From the NCBI GenBank assembly GCA_963771435.1, contig CAVYTF010000003.1:124001-188000 (forward strand): a stretch of 64,000 nt of DNA, read 5' to 3'. Every line of letters starts with the position of its first letter. Positions within the stretch are counted from its first letter, which is position 1. Under the pieces are notes generated by a model that saw only the letters and a list, made by a program, of their open reading frames with translations, was not told the origin of the DNA and made no database searches. Positions 36,460 through 44,049 of this stretch are shown piece by piece. Source of the DNA: CAVYTF01 sp963771435. Its GTDB lineage: Bacteria > Bacteroidota > Bacteroidia > Chitinophagales > Chitinophagaceae. The translations under genes were made by a program, and so were the position numbers.

Positions 36460-37101
36460 TTATACCACTTCGTCAAAGGAAATATATAAACGCGCAGGTG
36501 CCTTATCATCCTCTAAGGCATTTATAATTGCGTCTAAATGCCCGCTGTTGCTAAGAAAATCAGCGTTTGAACAATCAACCGAAATTACTTTTATATCATG
36601 CTCTTTAATGTACGCTTTATACATTTCCTGTATGCTGAATAAATATTTATCGGCAATATTCCGTTCATACTCACGGTTACGTTTCCTGATATTTGATCGC
36701 AATCTTTGGATAGGGGAGTGGAGGTAAACTAAAATATCGGGAACTATTAACTGGGGCTCCATGATGTCAAATAATTTTTGATACAAACGAAACTCCTCCT
36801 CGGGCAAATTTATTTTCGCAAACAACAGGCATTTTGAGAAAAAATAATCCGCGATCGTTACGCTATGAAACATGTCCTTTGTCTGCAATGTATCTTTCAA
36901 CTGCTTAAAACGCTCCGCCATAAAGAATAATTCCAGCGGGAAAGCATACTGTTTCGGGGAATCATAAAACTTAGGCAGGAAGGGATTGTCGGCAAACTGT
37001 TCCAGCAGCAGGCGGGCATTTAGTTTCTTGGCGAGCAGGTGCGCAAGCGTTGTTTTGCCGGCCCCAATGTTGCCTTCTATGGCGATAAAATGATGCTTCA
37101 T
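36460..37101 (-). CDS. Deoxynucleoside kinase (dGK/dCK-type)
   Basis: A 213-residue kinase from the ATG at 37101; a TTG upstream start would overlap folK. The P-loop is IAIEGNIGAGKTTLAHLLAKK at residues 6-26. LEQFADNPFLPKFY, FFMAERFKQLKDTLQ and RLRSNIRKRNREYERNI (the LID arginines) are typical of the deoxyguanosine/deoxyadenosine kinase family in nucleotide salvage. It lies 35 bases after folK. Confidence 0.87.
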   Translation of the reverse strand: MKHHFIAIEGNIGAGKTTLAHLLAKKLNARLLLEQFADNPFLPKFYDSPKQYAFPLELFFMAERFKQLKDTLQTKDMFHSVTIADYFFSKCLLFAKINLPEEEFRLYQKLFDIMEPQLIVPDILVYLHSPIQRLRSNIRKRNREYERNIADKYLFSIQEMYKAYIKEHDIKVISVDCSNADFLSNSGHLDAIINALEDDKAPARLYISFDEVV

Positions 37102-37136
37102 TATGCCTTTCAAAATTATGGAAAAGGGGCAGGCGG

Positions 37137-37640
37137 TCAAATAACTTTATGCACATCCAGTTCGTCCTTGCATTCGCTTAGTAATTGCGCAATGGTTTTT
37201 CTAAGGGTAGGATGAACAACGCTGCCCGCAATTTCGGCCAAAGGGATAAGAGCAAACCTCCTTTCTGTAAGGCGGGGATGGGGAATAATTGCCTTGTCGG
37301 TGTGAATAACAAACCCCGGCGCTAATAAAATATCAATATCAATAAGGCGCGGGCCATTCTTTTCTGCGCGTATGCGCCCCATTGTTTCCTCAATTTTTAA
37401 AAGAGGTTCTATTAATATGATGGGTGAAATATCCGTGTTCAGCTCAACCGCCTGGTTATAAAATGCGGGCTGGCCGGTTATTCCCCACGGTGCGGTTTCA
37501 TAAACGGCGGAGTATTGAACAATGGTTCCGCAATGCTCTTCTATAAGTTTAGCGGCAACTTGCAGGTTATGAACCCTGTCGCCGATATTGGTTCCTAAAA
37601 GCAGGTAGGCTGTATGTTCATATTTTAAAGGCATCGGCAA
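37137..37640 (-). CDS. folK: HPPK (2-amino-4-hydroxy-6-hydroxymethyldihydropteridine pyrophosphokinase)
   Basis: A 167-residue folate-synthesis enzyme transferring pyrophosphate from ATP to 6-hydroxymethyl-dihydropterin. It has YLLLGTNIGDRVHNLQVAAK at the start, YSAVYETAPWG, FYNQAVELNT, and the signature KNGPRLIDIDILLAPG, with HPRLTERRFALIPLAEI near the end. Length and motifs are standard. No other folate genes are adjacent. Confidence 0.93.
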   Translation of the reverse strand: MPMPLKYEHTAYLLLGTNIGDRVHNLQVAAKLIEEHCGTIVQYSAVYETAPWGITGQPAFYNQAVELNTDISPIILIEPLLKIEETMGRIRAEKNGPRLIDIDILLAPGFVIHTDKAIIPHPRLTERRFALIPLAEIAGSVVHPTLRKTIAQLLSECKDELDVHKVI

Positions 37641-38010
37641 ATGGTAGCTATTTATATTATAATGTTACCGCAGACATGTTGATCGCCTATGGGAACACAA
37701 TAATAATAAGATAACTTTAAACTGCGGCATATAACTATTGAATACAGGAAAGGTAAAAAATGCATCAACTACAGTAAACTCCAGCACCAACCACAGTATT
37801 TTTATAATGACCTCTTCTGTAAAGAACCATAAGACATAATAAAAACGATAGCTACTCCAGAGCAACATGATAAAGACCAGGTTATAATATTTTTTGAAAA
37901 AAATTGGTTATAAAATATGAATATATAAGTTAACAAAAGTACTATTATACCCTATATGTACCGAATATATACCATAAATATATATAATCATGTAGGTTTC
38001 AAATCTTAAT
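37641..38010. other. AT-rich gap with no supported gene
   Basis: A 67-codon ORF on the minus strand (37665-37868) has no ribosome site and no family, so it is not accepted. The stretch from 37880 to 38000 is very AT-rich. No RNA gene, terminator or repeat was recognised. Confidence 0.5.
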
Positions 38011-38217
38011 TTGAAGGTTCGCAGGCTAATACAAGATATCAGTTTTATTGCTTTGGAAAAAAGAGTAGGTTCTCATGGATCTGGCGTGATTGCCACGGAA
38101 GGTATAAGTGGATCAGTTCCCTTTAATAAACCGTTATTTCTGCAACTGCCTGTTGTTAGTGACACACTTATTATTAAGATATCAAATGACAGGGTCGTTA
38201 GACTTCTGAGGTGTTAG
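38011..38217 (+). pseudogene. Possible remnant of the 38997/39756 family
   Basis: A 68-codon open frame starting at a non-ATG codon. Its end (LPVVSDTLIIKISNDRVVRLLRC) resembles the C-terminal strand pattern of the two intact paralogs (VVEETEKM..VKVSTGRKVTLTRC). The 33 bases after the stop are also similar to those after the first paralog (about 27 of 33 identical by eye), although both contain low-complexity ATGATGAA words. The N-terminal part is missing. Confidence 0.35.
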
Positions 38218-38287
38218 TGTAATGATGAACGATGAGTTATAAATTAAGAATGTGTTGACGTTGTGAAAGAGGAGCTACTTAATAAGA

Positions 38288-38693
38288 TCAGATCTGGAAA
38301 TTCACACACATCACATGGGTGGCCACAGGTACCCATTTCCTTTTTCTTTTTACATATGTCATTGGTTTTTGTTGATAAAATGTAGGTGATATAAGCTGTT
38401 ACAAGCCCAACATCTTTTGTAACCAACCTAACTTGCATGCTGTCAATACTGATAGATGTTATGTCCTGCCCAGCAAGGGCTTTAATAACATCCCGCTTCT
38501 TTCTTCTATCTCAATTAGGGTTGATGAGGATAAGATCATTTTCAAGAATTTTATTTAATGCAGAACTGTCTTTTTTGATCGTAACGTTAAGAAAGCCGCG
38601 GTTAAGATCAGTTAATTGCTGAACATCATTGCCCTGCACAAATATGGCTTGACAGGCTATAGTTGATAATAAAATTAAAAATAGTTGTTTCAT
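38288..38693 (-). pseudogene. Decayed DUF4440/SnoaL-like secreted protein
   Basis: The first 60 codons give a signal peptide (MKQLFLILLSTIACQAIFVQG) and NDVQQLTDLNRGFLN..IKKD, which is typical of DUF4440 proteins of the NTF2-like fold. An in-frame TGA follows NPN at about 38511-38513, where the family usually has Gly. The same frame continues (KKRDVIKALAGQDITS and MQVRLVTKDVGLVTAYITY) and then needs a frameshift near 38340 to end with KWVPVATHVMCVNFQI, which matches the family C-terminus. A stop plus a frameshift indicates a pseudogene. Confidence 0.7.
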
Positions 38694-38996
38694 TAGTTCG
38701 CTTCTTGCTGTTCCTTATTTGTTGCCTGGGCACTATTTATAAGCAGCATAAGTTATTAAATATCTTTAATTTAAATGTTTAAACCTATTCAAAATATCGT
38801 ATTCACAGGTGATCGATCTAAAAGAAGATCTGGGGTATGTTATACAAAATAGAAAAGGAGTTAAAAAAGGAAGATATTTGTGTTTTAAATGTTAAAATTT
38901 ATATTTTTGATATAAATTGATAAAAGCTGTTTTTATTTCATTTATCATGTACCTTTATTTTAGATTAAAATTTCTAATGATTAATTTTAGGTTGCG
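38694..38996. other. AT-rich gap, nothing recognised
   Basis: This 303-base gap separates the divergent DUF4440 pseudogene and the first paralog. A near match to the -7 consensus (TAATTTTA, 38979-38986) lies before the start at 38997. No gene, RNA or array was recognised. Confidence 0.4.
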
Positions 38997-39563
38997 ATGT
39001 CAAATGAGTTAAAGTTTTTTTCGTATAAAATAATGCCTGTTGATGTAAGCTCTTTTGATGAATTTTTATATTCAGAGGATGCCTATTCCAGGGAAGACCT
39101 TGAAGATGAGGTAAAACAGGAATTGTTAAGCCAGGGTATTGAAGCTGACCTGGACAGTTTGAGTTTTACAGTAAGAGAGGGCCATCTTTTTGCAGAAGGA
39201 TTTGGCAACTCTCTTAAAAAGGAAGAAGAAGTTCAATTGCAGGATAATAATAATTTCCATCTATTAAAACGATTGATAATGTTATCCCATGAAATATTAT
39301 CTGAGTTTCAGCAAAGGCTTTTTGGAAAATGGCGAATAGAAGAAACAGGGACGCTAATTACTATAATTTCTAAAAGCAAAGTTATTATGACTCTCAATGA
39401 CTATGAACCTATAGAACTTGATTACGAATTAAGCGTTGGAAACAAAGGTTATTGCTGGCAGGCTGCCGAATTAAAGATCGATTTTGAAGTGGTAGAAGAA
39501 ACTGAAAATATGGTTAGAGTTAAAATACCCGGTGGAGCAATAGTTACACTTGTGAGATATTAA
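38997..39563 (+). CDS. Hypothetical protein, tandem paralog 1
   Basis: A 188-residue acidic protein without a signal peptide. The N-terminal part (LKFFSYKIMPVDVSSFDEFL and LEDEVKQELLSQGIEADLDS) is helical; a middle helix LLKRLIMLSHEILSEFQQRLFGKW follows, then a beta-rich C-terminal domain with a lipocalin-like strand order (TLITIISKSKVIMTL, YELSVGNKGYCWQ, VRVKIPGGAIVTLVRY). No family recognised. The second copy at 39756 has the same layout and many identical stretches. Confidence 0.65.
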   Translation: MSNELKFFSYKIMPVDVSSFDEFLYSEDAYSREDLEDEVKQELLSQGIEADLDSLSFTVREGHLFAEGFGNSLKKEEEVQLQDNNNFHLLKRLIMLSHEILSEFQQRLFGKWRIEETGTLITIISKSKVIMTLNDYEPIELDYELSVGNKGYCWQAAELKIDFEVVEETENMVRVKIPGGAIVTLVRY

Positions 39564-39755
39564 AGGAATGATGAAGGATGGGTTATAAATAATAAATGTA
39601 GTGCAGGTGTTGAAGGGTAAGGAAAACGATTGATATGGGTGGCGATGGCACTAAAGTTAAGCTTTGCTGAATGAATAATTTAAAAATACTTATTAATTAC
39701 CATGGCAAAGCCTGCCTCTTAAGTTTGCCGCTTTTTCAAGGAAATACACCATGAT

Positions 39756-40322
39756 ATGCAAGGCGATTTAAAGTTTTTTTCATATAAAATAATGCCAGTT
39801 ACTGTAAATTCTTTCATTGAATTGCTGGCTTCAGAAGAGCCTTATTTCAAGCAGGAATTGGAAGATGAGGTAAAACAGGAATTGCTAAGCCGGGGCCTGG
39901 AGGATGATCTGAAGAGTGTGGTCTTTGCGGTAAAAGACGGCTATCTTTTTGCAGAGGGGTTTGGACGTTCTGCTAAAAACGCAGATGCGATAGCGACGGA
40001 TGATAATAACAGCTTCCACCTGTTAAAAAGGATAATAATGTTGTCTAATGAAATATTATCCGGGTTTCAGCAAAAGATCTTTGGTAGTTGGTGCAATCCT
40101 GAAAATGGTAAAAAATATACCATAGTTTCTAGAAGAAAAATTATATTGACCCAGCAAGGCGTTGAGCCCAAGGAATTTAATTATGAATTGAGTATAGGTA
40201 GTAAAGGCTATTTCCTGGAGGTTTTAGGGCAAAAGCTTGATATTGAAGTGGTAGAGGAAACAGAGAAAATGCTTACAGTTAAAGTATCAACCGGGCGCAA
40301 GGTTACGCTTACAAGATGTTAA
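39756..40322 (+). CDS. Hypothetical protein, tandem paralog 2
   Basis: A 188-residue protein, the same length as the gene at 38997. The shared parts include LKFFSYKIMPV, LEDEVKQELLS, LFAEGFG, FHLLKR, MLS.EILS.FQQ, GSKGY and VVEETE. The 193-base spacer contains no obvious gene. It is likely a recent tandem duplication that has begun to diverge. Function unknown. Confidence 0.65.
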   Translation: MQGDLKFFSYKIMPVTVNSFIELLASEEPYFKQELEDEVKQELLSRGLEDDLKSVVFAVKDGYLFAEGFGRSAKNADAIATDDNNSFHLLKRIIMLSNEILSGFQQKIFGSWCNPENGKKYTIVSRRKIILTQQGVEPKEFNYELSIGSKGYFLEVLGQKLDIEVVEETEKMLTVKVSTGRKVTLTRC

Positions 40323-40359
40323 GGGAATCATGAATCAGGCATAACGAAATTAAAAGAAG

Positions 40360-40875
40360 TTACAGGCCATATATCTCAATGATAGTCTTCCTGGCATCTA
40401 AATATTGTTGCTTATACATATCTAATTTATCTTGCCTTGAGTTTAATACCTGCATAGATCTAACGTAACGGTCCTGCGAGCTCTCACTTAAAATGCTTTC
40501 ACATTTTATATATTCATCTTTATATAAGCTATCAAGCAATATGGTATAACGCAGTGCTTTTTCTTTGATCTTTATATTTTTTTCAGGTTCGTCAATGTCC
40601 TTAATTACATTAATAACTTTTTGATTAAAAAGTTCTGCCCTCGCTATTAAGATCTGATAATAAAAAACATCTATCACAGCATTTTTATTGGCCTTTATCG
40701 AATCCATATCCTGCTTGAAGGCATCAAAAAATTCCTGTTCTTTATTCCATGCTGATTGCATTCTGAGTTGTATCAAGTCATAATAAGCGAAATTAAAATC
40801 CTTCAACCTTCTACTGTCTTTGCAACCACCGGTAGCTATTAAAAAGAGCAATACTGTTATTTTTTTCATTGTCAT
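40360..40875 (-). CDS. Putative lipoprotein, helical
   Basis: A 171-residue protein with a lipoprotein signal (MKKITVLLFLIATGGC, Cys near residue 18; the annotated start includes two extra residues, MT). The mature part is strongly helical and charged (SAWNKEQEFFDAFKQDMDSI, IKDIDEPEKNIKIKEKALRY). No family recognised. Convergent with paralog 2 at 40322. Confidence 0.6.
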   Translation of the reverse strand: MTMKKITVLLFLIATGGCKDSRRLKDFNFAYYDLIQLRMQSAWNKEQEFFDAFKQDMDSIKANKNAVIDVFYYQILIARAELFNQKVINVIKDIDEPEKNIKIKEKALRYTILLDSLYKDEYIKCESILSESSQDRYVRSMQVLNSRQDKLDMYKQQYLDARKTIIEIYGL

Positions 40876-41089
40876 TAAAAAAAAGAGTTGGCTTTATTTT
40901 GTTTGTTTATGGCTTTAAAAATCATTTCAGGAGTGCAAAATAAAGGAAAATGAAATAAAAATTATTTGTTTGAATGTTTTATAGAAAAGCAATTTTAAGA
41001 GATCACTTTGTCACTTGCATCTTTCGATCGGGACTATTAAATAGTTTAGAAAAAACTATAAAAAACATTGCGTCCGCAGAATAATGAGA

Positions 41090-41097
41090 TAGTTTTG
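41090..41097 (+). promoter_or_regulatory. Putative promoter of ABC permease gene
   Basis: TAGTTTTG is an exact -7 match. ATTG at 41067-41070, 19 bases upstream, differs by one base from the -33 TTTG element. The ATG at 41118 is 20 bases downstream. Confidence 0.45.
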
Positions 41098-41117
41098 CGC
41101 CCGACAACAACTAATGT

Positions 41118-42227
41118 ATGGAGAGAAAATATAACCAGTGGCAGGCAATGCTGGCAATCACAAAGGCGAGTTTGAGGGCAACTTTCCGCAGCCCGTCTGC
41201 GGTGATATTCAGTATTGGTTTTCCTTTTATTTTTATCCTCGTGTTTGGTTTCATCGGCAATGATGGAGGTTTCTCCATGGACGTGGCCATGAATAAAACA
41301 AGTGACACAGCTAACGTCATTTATCGATCCATTAAAAAAATTGATGGTTTAAACTTCGTAAATAAGCCCGACAGCGTAATTACGCAAGACCTGCAAAAAG
41401 GCAATATTGTTGCTGTTATTGATATTCAGCCAAACCCGGCAGGTAACCCAGCCTATCTTATTCACCTTAAAAGCTCTGAAGCAGTCAATTCACAGAATAC
41501 CGGGATATTGATCTCGCTTTTATACTCAAGGATCGGTTATATAAATAAAATGCTTCATCCCAACACGGAAAGCATTGCAGCGATCGATACAAACGTGGTA
41601 AAGATACCTGGGCGTATTTACCGCCGCATTGATTTTATATTGCCGGGGCAGCTTGGTTTTTCGCTGCTAAGCGCAGGCGTTTTTGGGGTTGCTTTTTTGT
41701 TTTTTAACCTTAGGAGCCAGTTGATACTAAAACGTTTTTTTGCAACCCCTATCAAAAGGCCTTTTATTGTAATGGGCGAGGCTTTGGGGCGTGTCATTTT
41801 TCAAATGATGACGGCGGTTATTATTACTAGTGCGGGTGCGTCGCTTTTTCATTTTACACTGGTGAACGGATTTGCCACTTTTTTGGAGATCATGGTGCTG
41901 AGTTTTATAGCGTTGCTGGTGTTTATGGGTTTTGGGTTTATCGTAAGCAGCGTTGCCAAAAATGAGAGCACTATACCGCCTTTTGCAAACTTGTTTACGC
42001 TACCCCAGTTCCTGCTGGCAGGTACCTTTTTTCCAATAGATTATTTCCCACATTGGCTACAGTTTTTTTGCAGGCTATTGCCTTTAACGCACTTTAATAA
42101 TGCCATGCGCAGCATCTCGTTTGAGGGCGCAAGCCTGCTTAACTGCTGGCAGGATATTGGCGCACTGCTTATTTGGGGTGTGATAGTTTATGCCGTTGCT
42201 ATAAAAGTGTTTAAATGGGAACAATAG
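41118..42227 (+). CDS. ABC-2 type transporter permease
   Basis: A 369-residue membrane protein. A first helix (AVIFSIGFPFIFILVFGFIG) is followed by an extracytoplasmic domain of about 140 residues, then five helices including FILPGQLGFSLLSAGVFGVAF, ILKRFFATPIKRPFIVMGEA, and the ending LPQFLLAGTFFPIDYFPHWLQ. This matches the YhhJ/YbhS-like ABC-2 export permease family. No ATPase gene is adjacent, so the partner must be elsewhere. Substrate unknown. Confidence 0.83.
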   Translation: MERKYNQWQAMLAITKASLRATFRSPSAVIFSIGFPFIFILVFGFIGNDGGFSMDVAMNKTSDTANVIYRSIKKIDGLNFVNKPDSVITQDLQKGNIVAVIDIQPNPAGNPAYLIHLKSSEAVNSQNTGILISLLYSRIGYINKMLHPNTESIAAIDTNVVKIPGRIYRRIDFILPGQLGFSLLSAGVFGVAFLFFNLRSQLILKRFFATPIKRPFIVMGEALGRVIFQMMTAVIITSAGASLFHFTLVNGFATFLEIMVLSFIALLVFMGFGFIVSSVAKNESTIPPFANLFTLPQFLLAGTFFPIDYFPHWLQFFCRLLPLTHFNNAMRSISFEGASLLNCWQDIGALLIWGVIVYAVAIKVFKWEQ

Positions 42228-42262
42228 CCCTTCATTATCATTTATAAATTTCCACACTGCTT

Positions 42263-42757
42263 ATGCGCCTTTTAAAGTTAACCTTTGTTGGATTAGTGGT
42301 AATTTTTCTATTGATGACAGGCATCAGTAGCCTTTTTCCATCCAACATCCTTGTAACAAGAGGCACTACTATAAATGTGCCTGCTGACAGCGTTAAGCAA
42401 TATATTGCTGATTATAATGAATGGAATAACTGGATGGAAGGCGCAAAGAACAGCGAGTATAAAGTGACTTCGAAAGACAGCGTTCATGCTTATTTTGGAA
42501 CGGTAGCAATTACCTTACTAAGTGCAAAAAACAATACCTGGCGGCATGAATGGAAGAATAAAACTTTTACACAGGTATCTACTTTTCAAATTGCGCCCTT
42601 AAGTGTAGGCGGTTGTACGGTGCAGTGGCAGTTTGAGCAGCATATTAGCTGGTACCCCTGGGCGAAAATAGGCAGTATGTTAACGGAGAAGATCATCGGT
42701 AGTTCTATTGAAAAAAGTTTGAATAATCTGAAATCGCTTGCAGAGAAAGGGGTATAG
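42263..42757 (+). CDS. SRPBCC-family (polyketide cyclase-like) protein
   Basis: A 164-residue protein with an N-terminal hydrophobic helix (LLKLTFVGLVVIFLLMTGI) and a START/SRPBCC-like fold. VPADSVKQYIADYNEWNNWME is the usual first strand-helix signature, and HEWKNKTFTQVSTFQIAPL, GCTVQWQFEQHISWYPW and the C-terminal helix follow. Ligand not predictable. It lies 35 bases after the permease and one base from the bioA stop. Confidence 0.75.
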   Translation: MRLLKLTFVGLVVIFLLMTGISSLFPSNILVTRGTTINVPADSVKQYIADYNEWNNWMEGAKNSEYKVTSKDSVHAYFGTVAITLLSAKNNTWRHEWKNKTFTQVSTFQIAPLSVGGCTVQWQFEQHISWYPWAKIGSMLTEKIIGSSIEKSLNNLKSLAEKGV

Positions 42758-44026
42758 TTATTCCAAAAGCTTCAATAAAAAAGCGAATACTTTATTCAGT
42801 TCCTCATCAGTAATACAATATGGCGGCATGATATAAACTGTGTTGCCTAACGGCCTTAAATAGATGCCTTCAGCTAGAGCCTTTTGAGTGATGATCGTGC
42901 TTATATCATTCAGGTATTCGTCCCTGCCCTCCACTATTTCAAATGCCAGGATAGTTCCCAGCACACGGATGTTCTTGATTTTAACGGCAGTATTTATCGT
43001 TTGCAGGTGGTCGGCAAATCGTTGGTTTTGTTCACCGATATTGTTGATGCGCTGAAGGCAGTCGGTTGTTTGCCATAAGTCTAGGTTTGCAAGGGCTGCG
43101 GTGCAGGCAAGCGGGTTTGCAGTAAAAGAATGCCCGTGAAAGAAAGTCTTTAGTTTATCGTCGTTGACAAAGGCATTATATATTTTCTCATTACATGCAG
43201 TAACACCAAGTGCCATTGTACCTCCTGTAAGTCCCTTGCTTAGGCAGATGATATCTGGTTTTTCATGCATGAATTCACCTGCAAACATTTTACCCGTTCT
43301 ACCAAAACCAGTCATCACTTCATCTGCAATACAGATAATATTTTTTTGTTTTACAAAAGCAATCAGTTCATTCATCAAAGCAGCGGCATACATTTTCATG
43401 CCACCTGCGCCCTGCACTAGAGGTTCATAAATAAAAGCGGCTATTTCGTTGCCATATTCTTCAATAGTATTTTTCAGGGCTTCAAGGTTGTCATTGTTGG
43501 GGGTATCAATAAAAATAACTTCAAACAATAAGTTGTGAAAGGCAAGCGTGAATATGCTCCGATCGCTTACACTCATAGCTCCGAAAGTATCTCCGTGATA
43601 AGCGTTATGGAAGGCGAGTAATTTGTTTCTGCTTTTTTGTTGATTGTTCCAATTACATTGGATAGCCATTTTCAAAGCCACTTCAGTAGCTGTGCTACCG
43701 TTATCACTGTAAAATATTTTAGCAAACTTTCCGGGAAGCATTTGCAAAAGGCGTTCTGCCAAATCAACTGCAGGCTGGTGGGTAAAGCCTGCAAATATGA
43801 CCTGTTCAAGTTGTAATGCCTGCCGGTAAAGCTTTTCAGCTATGTAGGGATTTGCATGGCCATGTATGTTCACCCACCAACTGCTGATGGCATCAATATA
43901 GTTGTTGCCATTTTCGTCTATCAATAAACTGTTGCTGCCTTTTACAATTGCAATTGGAGGCAGCATATTCTTTTGCGGAGTAAATGGATGCCAGATAAAT
44001 AGTTTATCGCGTTCAATTAAATTCAT
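42758..44026 (-). CDS. bioA: Adenosylmethionine--8-amino-7-oxononanoate aminotransferase
   Basis: A 422-residue class III aminotransferase of biotin synthesis. It opens RDKLFIWHPFTPQKNM, has ISSWWVNIHGHANPYIA and FYSDNGSTATEVALKMAIQ, the Asp region ICIADEVMTGFGRTGKMFA, and the PLP-lysine motif ICLSKGLTGG near residue 273. TFFHGHSFTANPLACTAAL is typical. BioA uses S-adenosylmethionine as amino donor. Other bio genes are not in the window. Confidence 0.94.
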   Translation of the reverse strand: MNLIERDKLFIWHPFTPQKNMLPPIAIVKGSNSLLIDENGNNYIDAISSWWVNIHGHANPYIAEKLYRQALQLEQVIFAGFTHQPAVDLAERLLQMLPGKFAKIFYSDNGSTATEVALKMAIQCNWNNQQKSRNKLLAFHNAYHGDTFGAMSVSDRSIFTLAFHNLLFEVIFIDTPNNDNLEALKNTIEEYGNEIAAFIYEPLVQGAGGMKMYAAALMNELIAFVKQKNIICIADEVMTGFGRTGKMFAGEFMHEKPDIICLSKGLTGGTMALGVTACNEKIYNAFVNDDKLKTFFHGHSFTANPLACTAALANLDLWQTTDCLQRINNIGEQNQRFADHLQTINTAVKIKNIRVLGTILAFEIVEGRDEYLNDISTIITQKALAEGIYLRPLGNTVYIMPPYCITDEELNKVFAFLLKLLE

Positions 44027-44049
44027 CAGGCAAAAGTAAAGGCGTTGGT

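Noticed and set aside
37665..37868. Small hydrophobic ORF on the minus strand
   Set aside because: AT-rich composition bias, no start context, no similarity I can recognise.
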